Assembly (NCBI RefSeq): GCF_017086405.1
Contig: NZ_CP070973.1
Coordinates: forward strand, 4,496,739-4,560,738
DNA: 64,000 nt
Reading direction: 5' to 3'
Source: Mycobacterium gordonae
GTDB taxonomy: Bacteria > Actinomycetota > Actinomycetes > Mycobacteriales > Mycobacteriaceae
Shown here: positions 25,788-33,446 of the stretch, in pieces
Numbering within the stretch: the stretch's first letter is position 1
How the letters are laid out: the number at the start of each line of letters is the position of its first letter
Position numbers and translations under genes: made by a program
Notes under the pieces: model-generated
The model's input: the letters and a program-made list of their open reading frames with translations, nothing else
The model's database searches: none
Told to the model about the DNA's origin: nothing

Positions 25788-26573
25788 TCAGTCGGGCAGC
25801 CCGAACAGCCTGACCACCTCATGATCGCGGCCGGCCAGATAGCCGCCGTCGACCGCGATCGCCTGACCCGACACGAACGAGGCGTCGCTGGACAACAGAA
25901 ACGCCGCCATCGCCGCCACCTCCTCCGGTCGCCCCAGCCGTTGCAGAGCATGCTCCCGGGTGATCGCGGCCCGTGGCCCCTCCATCCCCGGGATGCCGAA
26001 AACGCTTTCAGCGAGCGGTGTTTCGATGAAGCCCGGGCAAATCGCGTTCGCCCGGATCCCGCTCGGTCCGTAGTCGAGCGCAATGTTCTTGGTGAGCAGC
26101 ACAACGCCGCCCTTGGCCGCGTTGTAGGAACTGCCGCCCGCGGTGCCTTCCAAGCCCTCAACGCTCGCCAGCGTCACGATCGAGCCGCGCTCACCGGCCA
26201 CCCGCGGCTGCTCGATCATCCTGGCCAACGCACTCTTGGCGACCAGAAACGTGGCGGTCAGGTTGATCCTGATGACCCGGTCCCACTCGGCTTGCGGAAG
26301 CAGATGCACCGGACCACCACCGGCCACCCCGGCGGAATGAACCACCCCGTCCAGCCGATCCGGCACCGCCGCGAAGATCGCGGCCACCGCGGTCTCCTCG
26401 CTGACGTCGGCCGGCAAGAAATGAAACCGCGCACCTAGATCCGGCGGCGCGGCGAGGTCGGCGCCGATGACAGTGGCCCCTTCGTCCAGCAGTCGCCGGG
26501 CGGTCGCCAATCCGATGCCCGACGCCGCGCCGGTCACAACGAACGTGCGCCCCGCGGCGCGGTCAGCGCTCAC
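25788..26573 (-). CDS. Short-chain dehydrogenase/reductase
   Basis: 261 aa from GTG 26573; GTG 26579 and an upstream ATG at 26630 are alternatives, the latter adding an unusual Trp-rich leader. Rossmann motif 'VTGAASGIGLATAR', 'ADVS', 'NLTATFLVAKSAL', 'TLASVEG' (catalytic Ser), 'YNAAKGG' (Tyr-x3-Lys) and 'NAICPGFIETPLA' are all intact, followed by 'FVSGQAIAVDGGY', the classical SDR C-terminal motif. Substrate unknown. It ends directly against the kinase gene and is preceded by an SRPBCC gene on the same strand. Confidence 0.87.
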   Translation of the reverse strand: MSADRAAGRTFVVTGAASGIGLATARRLLDEGATVIGADLAAPPDLGARFHFLPADVSEETAVAAIFAAVPDRLDGVVHSAGVAGGGPVHLLPQAEWDRVIRINLTATFLVAKSALARMIEQPRVAGERGSIVTLASVEGLEGTAGGSSYNAAKGGVVLLTKNIALDYGPSGIRANAICPGFIETPLAESVFGIPGMEGPRAAITREHALQRLGRPEEVAAMAAFLLSSDASFVSGQAIAVDGGYLAGRDHEVVRLFGLPD

Positions 26574-26699
26574 CGGCACCGCCCAATTGACCTGCCAATT
26601 CGGCAGAGCCCTCGGCAACCGCATGGGCAAGTGGAGCCAGTCCTACACCGCGTCCCCGCGCGGTCGCGGGTTTGTCCAACCGGAGGCGCGCTTGCACAA

Positions 26700-27146
26700 C
26701 TAACTCGCAACCGCTTTGTCGCAAGCGTCCAAGATCGCGAGAAAGTTCCACCGCAGCAGCGGTCGGGTGACCAGCTCCATCAGCCGTCCTCCGGCGAAAA
26801 CGGGATGGGTGTAGTCGGTCAGCCAGTCGACGTCGGTGCACTCCCCGGACGAGGTGCCGGATGGGGTGAATGTCAGGGTGCCGCCGTCGTGATCGAATGC
26901 GGGAACCGAGCGCACGATCAGGTAGCTGTAGCTACGCGGCCGTTCGTAGGCGGTGATGTCCTCCCGAAACCACATGCCGGTCCCGACCACCTCGCGCACG
27001 GCACCGACACCGGGGCCCTTGGTGTCTTTCGTCCATGCGGACCGCAGAACCAGCGGCGCCGTGCGCAGATTGGCCGGATCGGCCAGCCAGTCGAAGACTT
27101 TCTCCACGGGTGCGGCGATCGTTCGCCGCACGTGAATCCCGACCAT
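26700..27146 (-). CDS. SRPBCC (START/polyketide-cyclase-like) protein
   Basis: 148 aa. 'VRRTIAAPVEKVFDWLADPANL' is the typical N-terminal strand-helix of the SRPBCC fold, which forms a deep hydrophobic ligand pocket. Later strands 'GVGAVREVVGTGMWFREDI' and 'YSYLIVRSVPAFDHDGG' and the long C-terminal helix 'LLRWNFLAILDACDKAV' fit. Members bind lipids or act as cyclases, and function cannot be told from sequence. It is divergent from the DoxX-like gene. Confidence 0.8.
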   Translation of the reverse strand: MVGIHVRRTIAAPVEKVFDWLADPANLRTAPLVLRSAWTKDTKGPGVGAVREVVGTGMWFREDITAYERPRSYSYLIVRSVPAFDHDGGTLTFTPSGTSSGECTDVDWLTDYTHPVFAGGRLMELVTRPLLRWNFLAILDACDKAVAS

Positions 27147-27281
27147 GAGTTCTCATGCTAAACGCCGTGCCGGGAGTCCGTCGGCCGTCCTTTGCGCTGA
27201 CAGTGCAGAAGTCGCAGTCCGATGCCGGCGACCGCCTGCTGCGCACCCGGATATCGTGCGGCGCCGTGGCGATGGAGCATG

Positions 27282-27683
27282 ATGGGCGTCATGACCATCG
27301 AACCGCTCGTGCAGCGCGCCCCCGCTCAGACCGCGGCCTACCGCCTCGCGGCGATGTTGCTCGGCGTGGGCACCCTGCACTTCGTCGCGCCCAAGCCGTT
27401 CGACGACATCATCCCGGCCGAGTTGCCGTTCAGCGCGCGGTTCTACACCTACGCTTCCGGCGTGGCCGAGATCGTGATCGGCGCGCTGCTGCTGCCGCGT
27501 AGCACCCGGCGGCCCGCGGCTGCCGCGGCAGCCGCGCTGTTCATCGGTGTGTACCCCGGCAACATCAACATGGTGCGGCTGTGGTGGGACAAGCCGTGGC
27601 CGATGCGCATCCTGGCGCTGGCCCGCCTGCCGCTGCAATTTCCGATGATCACGGCGGCGATCAAGGTCTACCGCAACAGTTAG
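27282..27683 (+). CDS. DoxX-like small membrane protein
   Basis: 133 aa from ATG 27282 (GGAG 4 bases upstream); ATGs at 27279 and 27291 are alternatives. Four hydrophobic segments are seen: 'AAYRLAAMLLGVGTLHFVAP', 'YASGVAEIVIGALLLP', 'AAAAAAALFIGVYPGNINMV' and 'LALARLPLQFPMITAAIKV'. The P-G-N-I-x-M motif is common in the DoxX/DUF4267-like family of mycobacteria. A role in membrane redox or efflux has been proposed for relatives. Its stop overlaps the convergent VOC gene in TTAG. Confidence 0.72.
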   Translation: MGVMTIEPLVQRAPAQTAAYRLAAMLLGVGTLHFVAPKPFDDIIPAELPFSARFYTYASGVAEIVIGALLLPRSTRRPAAAAAAALFIGVYPGNINMVRLWWDKPWPMRILALARLPLQFPMITAAIKVYRNS

Positions 27684-28045
27684 CGCGGCGAGCCGACCCG
27701 GTGCAGGGTGCCGTCCGGGTCGACATAAGCGAATTCCCTTAGCCCGTAAGGCGTGTCATGCGGCGGGTGCAGCCGACCGCCGAGATCTGCCAGGGCCTTC
27801 CATTCCGCGTGGAGGGCGTCGGCGTCGCTGACGTAGAAGTACACGCTCGACGAGGTGCTCAGCGGGTCGTGCTCGGCCCATTCGGTGAGATGCAACTGGA
27901 CCGCCCCGCGGTCGACGAAGCCGTAACGTTCGGGCCCCGCATAGCCGCGGGCCTCGAATCCAAGCCGACGGTAGCGGTTGAGCGCCGCGTCGAGATCCAG
28001 CACGGGCACGATGGCTGCCGCCGAGGTGAATTGGATTTCGGGCAT
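27680..28045 (-). CDS. Glyoxalase/bleomycin-resistance (VOC) family protein
   Basis: 121 aa from ATG 28045; the open frame upstream is not coding-like. The paired beta-alpha-beta-beta-beta units of the VOC fold are visible: 'AAIVPVLDLDAALNRYRRLG', 'GFVDRGAVQLHLTEW' (His metal/ligand position), 'VYFYVSDADALHAEWKAL' and 'LREFAYVDPDGTLHRVG' with the C-terminal D-P-D-G motif. Members are metal enzymes or drug-binding proteins. Size matches bleomycin-binding proteins; the ligand is unknown. Confidence 0.83.
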   Translation of the reverse strand: MPEIQFTSAAAIVPVLDLDAALNRYRRLGFEARGYAGPERYGFVDRGAVQLHLTEWAEHDPLSTSSSVYFYVSDADALHAEWKALADLGGRLHPPHDTPYGLREFAYVDPDGTLHRVGSPR

Positions 28046-28187
28046 CAGACGAGTGTGCCACCCGCGCTGCGCAGACCCGCTTGATAACCGACGCCGATCA
28101 AGACATCGAAAACGGGTGTTGGACGGCGCGCTCGCCCGGACGGGATGCTGAAGACAGCAAATTACAGCGAAGTCCGAGGAGAATGAA

Positions 28188-29246
28188 ATGTTCACGCAGA
28201 CAAGCACACACGTCGCATCACTGATCAACGGCGAGATCGTGGAGGAGTCCGAACTCGGTTCGATCCAGCGGCTCACGGCCGACAACTTCCCCATCCTGCA
28301 GGGCATGTCGATCAAGCGGCTGGTGATCAACCCGGGCGCGATGCGGACACCGCACTGGCACGCCAACGCCAACGAACTCACCTACTGTGTCTCCGGCACC
28401 GCACTGGTGTCGGTGCTCGACACGGGCAGCCAGTTCACCTCGTTCGTGGTGCGCGCCGGCGAGATGTTCCACATCGACTCCGGTTCGCTGCACCACATCG
28501 AGAACATCGGCACCGAGGTGTGCGAATTCATCATCACCTTCCGCAACGAACGGCCCGAGGACTTCGGGCTGGGTGCCGCATTCGGCGCGATGACCGATGC
28601 GGTGCTGGGCAACACCTACGACTTGCCGGCCTCGGACTTCGCGGCGATGCGCCGCAGCACCACCGACCGCGCGCTGGCGGCCCGCACCGGGGCGCCCGAC
28701 GTCCCCGCCTCGGCGTTCTTCAACGACCCGCACAAGTTCGCCGTCGAGGCGATGACGCCGCCGGTCGGCATCGCGGTCGGCTCGGCCAGGACCGCGCGGC
28801 TGCAATACTGGCCCGCGCTCAAGGACCTGTCGATGTACTCCCTGCGTATCCGCGAGGACGGGATGCGTGAACCGCACTGGCACCCGATCACCGCGGAGAT
28901 GGGCTACGTCAACCAGGGCGCGGCGCGGATGACCGTGATGGGTCCGGGCGGGGAGTTGGACACCTGGTACCTGCGTCGGGGCGACGTGTACTTCATCCCC
29001 CGCGCCTACCCGCACCACATCGAGGTCTTCGACGCCCCGGAGATGCACTTCTGCATCTTCTTCGACCAGCCGACTCCGGGTGACATCGGTTACCGGGCAT
29101 CGGTGAGCGCGTACTCGCGCGAAGTTCTCGCGGCCACCTTCGACACCCACATCGACGACCTCCCCGACTTCCCGTTCACCACGGCCGACCCGCTGATCGT
29201 CAACCGGCTCAACCCGCTCGACGCCCATGCCGTCGGGGAGCGGTGA
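28188..29246 (+). CDS. Bicupin (oxalate-decarboxylase-like)
   Basis: 352 aa, ATG behind GAGGAG. Two complete cupin barrels each carry a metal site. The first has His56, His58, Glu63 and His102/103 ('PHWHANANELTY', 'LHHIEN'); the second has His230, His232, Glu237 and His276/277 ('PHWHPITAEMGY', 'YPHHIE'). Spacing is as in Mn-dependent oxalate decarboxylases. The flexible lid with its catalytic Glu (SENS in the Bacillus enzyme) is not evident, so it could be an oxalate oxidase, a dioxygenase or another bicupin. It is the first of three co-oriented genes with the cupin fusion at 29360 and the racemase. Confidence 0.82.
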   Translation: MFTQTSTHVASLINGEIVEESELGSIQRLTADNFPILQGMSIKRLVINPGAMRTPHWHANANELTYCVSGTALVSVLDTGSQFTSFVVRAGEMFHIDSGSLHHIENIGTEVCEFIITFRNERPEDFGLGAAFGAMTDAVLGNTYDLPASDFAAMRRSTTDRALAARTGAPDVPASAFFNDPHKFAVEAMTPPVGIAVGSARTARLQYWPALKDLSMYSLRIREDGMREPHWHPITAEMGYVNQGAARMTVMGPGGELDTWYLRRGDVYFIPRAYPHHIEVFDAPEMHFCIFFDQPTPGDIGYRASVSAYSREVLAATFDTHIDDLPDFPFTTADPLIVNRLNPLDAHAVGER

Positions 29247-29359
29247 GCCCGGTTCCAAGAATCCTCCAAGGATCCTCCAAGAGCCTGGCGGGAGCGTGTG
29301 GTGGCCAACCGACCAGCACCACGGCTACCCCGGCCAGGCTCGTCCAAGGGGGAAAGACC
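29247..29359 (+). other. Intergenic leader of the fusion gene
   Basis: The 113-bp gap starts with the repeated 10-mer ATCCTCCAAG (29261-29270 and 29272-29281) and ends with AAGGGGGAAAGACC, a strong ribosome site for the ATG at 29360. No terminator hairpin is obvious, so co-transcription with the bicupin gene is possible. Confidence 0.4.
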
Positions 29360-31282
29360 ATGTCCGAGATTGCGCACCGACTGTCCGCTCCCACCGGCGA
29401 CCTGCTGGCAGAGCTCAGACCGCTGCTCGACGCATTGGCAGCCATCGCGGGCGGCGGGGTTCCGGAACCGGAGTTGCTGGCCCGCGCCGCCGCAGCCCAG
29501 CCGACGTTGTCGGCACTCGCGGGTGATCCACGCGAAGGTGAGCCGTATTCGCGTTCGATCCTGCGGGTCGACGATCAGGTGGAGATCATGCTGGCCCGCT
29601 GGCGCCCCGGGCACGGCTGTGCCCCGCATGACCACGGCGGCGCGGGCGGCTTCGTCGTTGCAATCGAGGGCACGTTCGACGAACGCCGGTTCGGCTGGCG
29701 CGGAACGCGGTTGTCCGTCACCGAACAGCATGTGCGCCAACCGGGTACGGCCATGGCGATCGCGCCGGAGGTGATTCACGACATGGCCGCCCCGTCGGGC
29801 GGGATGTCGCTGCATGTCTACGGTCCGCCACCGGCCGGCATGCGGGTCTTCGACCTGGCCCGGGCCGAGGTACTAGAACTCGTCGGCAACTACGGCGCCT
29901 GGATCCCATCGGGTGAGCACCCGCGGACCCCGTTCGCCGCTGTCGCGCCGCAGGCGCCCGTGATCTGGGTGGCCCACACCACCCGGTATCGCGGCGGTTC
30001 GGCCGAATTCGCAGTCGCCGCGGCGACCATGGGCCGCGAATTGGCAGCCGCACACCCCGACGCGGAGGTGGTCGTCTCCGGCGTGCACCGCAAGGCCGAC
30101 TTCGCCGCCGAGCTGGCTCGCTTCGCATCGTCGGGCAGGGTGATCAGCCAGCTGCACCTGATCAGCCACTCCGGCATGTACGGACCGATGTTCGGCTCGA
30201 CGGACTGGCCCGAGCAGTTCTCGCCGCACGAGTGGCAGGACATGACCATTCCGTTCGCGCCGGACGGAAGGGCCTATTTTCACGCCTGCCGAACGGCGCG
30301 CTGGTTCACACCGTTTTTCGCCGACGTGTTCGGCGTCGCCACCTTCGGCAACCACAACTACACCACCGTGTCCGCACGCAAGGACCGGTTTGCGTGGGCG
30401 GGCCGTCGACCGACGGCTCGCCCGAGCCTTTATCTGATCGCCGCGCCGGGCCGCAAATCGCACGGCTGGGCCGGCAGCATGCGCAAGTACCTGGGTTGCG
30501 CCGCCGAACCGATGGTGCACAGCGCTCCGGCCGGCGCGCAACAAGAGCGGTCCTACGACCGGGTCGCCGACCTCTACGACCGCGCCTACGCCGACATCCG
30601 CGTCCGCCAGGCCGAATGGGAGTGGGTGGCGGCCCGGCTGGCCGCCACCCACGCCGAACTCGGCCGCCGCGTGCGTGTGCTGGAAATCGGCTGCGGCAAC
30701 GGCGCTTTGCTACGCGCCCTGGACGACAACGGCGACATCGACTTCGCCGTCGGAGTGGACAGTTCCGCCGGGATGCTGGCCCGGGCACGGGAACGCAACC
30801 GCGACCGGTCCCGGCTGCGATTCGGCAAGGTGAACGGCCCGACTCTAGACGTGCCGGACAACCATGTCGACGTGGTGATCTCGTTTCTGTCGTTCCGCTA
30901 TCTGGACTGGGATCCGGTGATGGCCGAGATCCGGCGGGTCCTGGCCCCCGGCGGGCGGTTGTGGGTGGTCGACATGGTGGAGCAGCCGATGCGGGTACGG
31001 GATCTGCCCATACTGGCCCGATCGGCCGTCGCACACCTGCGCAACCGGCGCGAACGCCCTGCCTTCGTCCACGACCTGGCCACCCTGACCAATCATCCAG
31101 AATGGCGGACGATGCTGCAGCACAATCCGATTCGCGCCGAGCACGAGTACCGTTGGTATTTCGGCAGCCGCTTCCCCGGCGCCGGGCTGCAGACACTGAC
31201 GGCTTCCAGGTCTGCCCGCGTGGTGGCCTTCGATTCCGGTCCACTGGCCAAGGGGCAAACCGCCCCGCTGTCCTACCCGTGA
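29360..31282 (+). CDS. Three-domain fusion: CDO-like cupin, caspase-fold-like His/Cys domain, SAM methyltransferase
   Basis: 640 aa from ATG 29360. Residues ~1-180 resemble cysteine dioxygenase type I: 'APHDHGGAGGFVV' (His90, His92) and 'APEVIHDMAAPSGG' (His140) give the three-His iron site. Residues ~198-340 show strand 'VIWVAHTTRY', a helix, strand 'AEVVVS', a helix, then 'LHLISHSGMYG' (His270) and 'AYFHACRTARW' (Cys310). Order, motifs (SHG- and ACRG-like) and the 40-residue spacing match the caspase/clan CD His-Cys dyad. Residues ~395-640 are a class I methyltransferase ('VLEIGCGNGALLRAL', 'VDVVISFLSFRYLDW'). The stop overlaps the racemase start (GTGA). The cupin and methyltransferase calls are firm; the protease-like reading is an inference from motifs. 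Confidence 0.8.
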   Translation: MSEIAHRLSAPTGDLLAELRPLLDALAAIAGGGVPEPELLARAAAAQPTLSALAGDPREGEPYSRSILRVDDQVEIMLARWRPGHGCAPHDHGGAGGFVVAIEGTFDERRFGWRGTRLSVTEQHVRQPGTAMAIAPEVIHDMAAPSGGMSLHVYGPPPAGMRVFDLARAEVLELVGNYGAWIPSGEHPRTPFAAVAPQAPVIWVAHTTRYRGGSAEFAVAAATMGRELAAAHPDAEVVVSGVHRKADFAAELARFASSGRVISQLHLISHSGMYGPMFGSTDWPEQFSPHEWQDMTIPFAPDGRAYFHACRTARWFTPFFADVFGVATFGNHNYTTVSARKDRFAWAGRRPTARPSLYLIAAPGRKSHGWAGSMRKYLGCAAEPMVHSAPAGAQQERSYDRVADLYDRAYADIRVRQAEWEWVAARLAATHAELGRRVRVLEIGCGNGALLRALDDNGDIDFAVGVDSSAGMLARARERNRDRSRLRFGKVNGPTLDVPDNHVDVVISFLSFRYLDWDPVMAEIRRVLAPGGRLWVVDMVEQPMRVRDLPILARSAVAHLRNRRERPAFVHDLATLTNHPEWRTMLQHNPIRAEHEYRWYFGSRFPGAGLQTLTASRSARVVAFDSGPLAKGQTAPLSYP

Positions 31283-32073
31283 CCGCCATGGACACCGAAG
31301 CCTGCCTGGGCATCATCGACTGGGGCATCGGCGGCGTGGGTCTGGTCAACCAGTTGGACCGGCTGGTGCCCGGTCTGCCGATCTTGTACTGGTCCGACGC
31401 CGGCGCCACCCCCTACGGCCGGATGGATTCCGACGAACTGACCGACCGCCTGCTGCGGGTCGTCACCGCCCTCGCCGAGCGCGGCGCGACGGAGGTGGTG
31501 CTGGCCTGTAACGCCGCCAGCACGGTGGTTGCCAGGCTGGGTGCGGCGCCGGTGGCCGTAGAGGGCATCATCGCCCACGGTCTGGCCTCGGTTCCCGAGG
31601 ACCTCGCCTCCGTCGGCGTGGTGGGCGGACAGCGCACCATCGACGCGGGGCACTACGAACGGGGACTGGCCCGGCCGGGGCGGGTGGTGTTGTCGAGGGT
31701 GGCGCAACCGCTGTCGGCACACATCGAGGCCGGCCGTACCGGTTCGCCGCAGTTCACCGCGGACCTGGCCGATATCGTCGCCCCGCTGCACCGGGTGGCT
31801 GCGCTGGTGCTGGCCTGCACGCACTACCCGGCGGCGCGTCGCTGGTTCGCGGCCGCCCTGCCCGAGGTGCTGCTCATCGATCCGGCCGAGCACCTGGCCG
31901 CCGCGGTCGCCTACCGCTATCCGGAAGCAGCGCCGGGGTCGCGCCTCGCCGGGAAGGTGTTCCTCACCACGGGCGATCCGGATGCGATGCGCCGCAACGC
32001 CGCTCGGGCCTGGGGCACGCTGTTGACGACCCGCGCGGTGCGCCGCCGGGACCGCAGCGCCCTGGCGTCCTAG
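31279..32073 (+). CDS. Aspartate/glutamate racemase family protein
   Basis: 264 aa from GTG 31279 in a GTGA overlap; ATG 31288 is an alternative. The two catalytic cysteines of the family are present in 'LACNAAST' and 'LACTHYPAARRW', and the N-terminal loop 'IIDWGIGG' replaces the usual D-S-G-x-G-G, with Trp in the Ser position. 'DAGATPYGRM' fits the MurI active site ('PYG'). The divergence of the first motif from true MurI, together with its coupling to the fusion protein, suggests a special racemase or isomerase rather than the peptidoglycan MurI. Convergent with the stress-protein gene; stops overlap as CTAG. Confidence 0.85.
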   Translation: MTAMDTEACLGIIDWGIGGVGLVNQLDRLVPGLPILYWSDAGATPYGRMDSDELTDRLLRVVTALAERGATEVVLACNAASTVVARLGAAPVAVEGIIAHGLASVPEDLASVGVVGGQRTIDAGHYERGLARPGRVVLSRVAQPLSAHIEAGRTGSPQFTADLADIVAPLHRVAALVLACTHYPAARRWFAAALPEVLLIDPAEHLAAAVAYRYPEAAPGSRLAGKVFLTTGDPDAMRRNAARAWGTLLTTRAVRRRDRSALAS

Positions 32074-32948
32074 TCCGCCGCGCGGGCCACGATGATGGGC
32101 GTGTGCACCGAGTGCACGACGGCGTTGCTCACCGAACCCAGCAGCATCCTGGCGATGGCACCGCGACCACGACTGCCGATGACCACCAGTTGCGCGGACT
32201 TGGACTGGTCGACCAGTTCGTGGGCCGGCCGGTCACAGACCACGCGTCGCTGCACGGTCACATCGGGATAGCGTTCCTGCCAGCCGGCCAGGCGCTCGGC
32301 GAGGATCTGCTGTGCCTCCACCTCCAGCGCGGGCCAGTCCAGGCCGGCAATGTCGAGCACCTCGGCGTCGCTCCACGCGTGTACTGCGCGCAGCGGCACG
32401 CCGCGACGTGACGCCTCGTCGAACGCGATGGCCGTCGCCACCTCGGATGCCGGCGAGCCGTCGATGCCCAGCACGACGGGGGCGTCGGCCGGGGGCTCGT
32501 CGTCGCCGGGGACGATGGCGACCGGGCAGGCCGCGCCACGCAGCACGCCGGAACTGACCGAACCCAGCAGCACCCGACCCACCGCGCCGCGCCCGTGGCT
32601 GCCCAGCACGACCAGTTCGGCGTCGCCGGACAGTTCCACCAGCGTCGGAATCGGCGGCGAAGACTTCAGCTCGGTCGCAATCTCGATGGGGCCGCCGGCC
32701 GACTCGCGGGCGATCTTAGCCGCTTCCTCGAGCACCTGCCGGGCATCGTCTTCCTGCCAGACCGCGACGCCGCCGGCCAGCGGAACCTGCGGAAACGTTG
32801 GCACGTAGGCGCTGAGCATGTGGACCAGCGTCAGCGGGACGTTGCGCATGGCCGCATCGCGGGCGGCCCAGGCCACCGCGGCATTGGACACGGATGACCC
32901 GTCGACACCGACGACGAGACCCTTTGCTTCCTTCTTTGAGGTCGTCAT
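32070..32948 (-). CDS. Universal stress protein, two USP domains (DosR-regulated type)
   Basis: 292 aa from ATG 32948 behind AGGAGAG. Two tandem USP domains each end in the ATP-binding G-x2-G-x9-G-S motif: 'GSHGRGAVGRVLLGSVSSG' (about 125-143) and 'GSRGRGAIARMLLGSVSNA' (about 270-288). Each also has a starting 'VVGVDGS' or 'VLGIDGS'. Paralogous to the USP at 37257 (clearly similar across the length). A DosR-like box and -10 element lie upstream, so expression under hypoxia or nitric oxide is likely. USPs of this type regulate growth in dormancy. Confidence 0.9.
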   Translation of the reverse strand: MTTSKKEAKGLVVGVDGSSVSNAAVAWAARDAAMRNVPLTLVHMLSAYVPTFPQVPLAGGVAVWQEDDARQVLEEAAKIARESAGGPIEIATELKSSPPIPTLVELSGDAELVVLGSHGRGAVGRVLLGSVSSGVLRGAACPVAIVPGDDEPPADAPVVLGIDGSPASEVATAIAFDEASRRGVPLRAVHAWSDAEVLDIAGLDWPALEVEAQQILAERLAGWQERYPDVTVQRRVVCDRPAHELVDQSKSAQLVVIGSRGRGAIARMLLGSVSNAVVHSVHTPIIVARAAD

Positions 32949-32978
32949 TTCATCTCTCCTAGTGTTCGACACACGAAA

Positions 32979-33024
32979 ACGCTATTGCCCGAACGTTGCT
33001 CGGTCGTGGGTCTAAAGTCCTCGA
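32979..33024 (-). promoter_or_regulatory. DosR box and -10 element upstream of the USP gene
   Basis: CGTGGGTCTAAAGTCCTCGA at 33005-33024 matches the DosR palindrome TTSGGGACTWWAGTCCCSAA at 14 of 20 positions. A minus-strand -10 TAGCGT (complement at 32979-32984) lies 20 bp away, so the box overlaps the -35 region as in activated DosR promoters. Essentially the same module recurs at 38184-38229 and 56132-56178. Confidence 0.75.
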
Positions 33025-33058
33025 CTGCGTGAACATCGAGTCGTGGTTGGATGAACGG

Positions 33059-33389
33059 CTAGTGCTCGGCGAGCCGGCAATAGAGCGCCGCGCCGGCCAC
33101 GACACCCGCACCGGCGACGACGAACAGGACCTGACTGCCCGCCCGCAGCCCCTGCTGTTCGCAGGCTGCCGCGAGAGCCCCCGGGTGCATCCGGTGATCG
33201 TCTGCGACACAGATCTTTTCGGCCGGCAGCCGGAGCAGCGTGCGCAGCGCCTGCCGATCTGCGGGCGCGCCGGTGGCGGGCGGTGGCCATCAACTCCGCT
33301 GTCGTCAACCGGGTCTCGGGGAGGTGCCGGCCGGCAGCGGCCAACCTCGCGACGTAGGGCGCCGCAGCGCCTTGTCCGTCGGTCTCCAT
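33059..33389 (-). pseudogene. Remnant of a FabH-like 3-oxoacyl-ACP synthase III
   Basis: From ATG 33389 the frame codes 'YVARLAAAGRHLPETRLTT' plus 'AELMATAR', the usual start of KAS III proteins. It then changes frame and continues as 'RTLLRLPAEKICVADDH' and 'LRAGSQVLFVVAGAGVVAG', which match the C-terminal end of that family, stopping at 33059. The whole middle (about 200 residues including catalytic Cys, His and Asn) is missing. So this is an internally deleted, frameshifted remnant. It sits inside the DosR island between the USP and PEP synthase. Confidence 0.65.
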
Positions 33390-33446
33390 CACCAGCCAGC
33401 GCGGTGTGATGCGCCACCTCTGGCCCCGGGCGGGAATTTCAGGTGA

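Noticed and set aside
31279..32073. Assignment as the essential glutamate racemase MurI
   Set aside because: The first active-site loop differs (W for S) and the genetic context is not cell-wall related; named only as family member.
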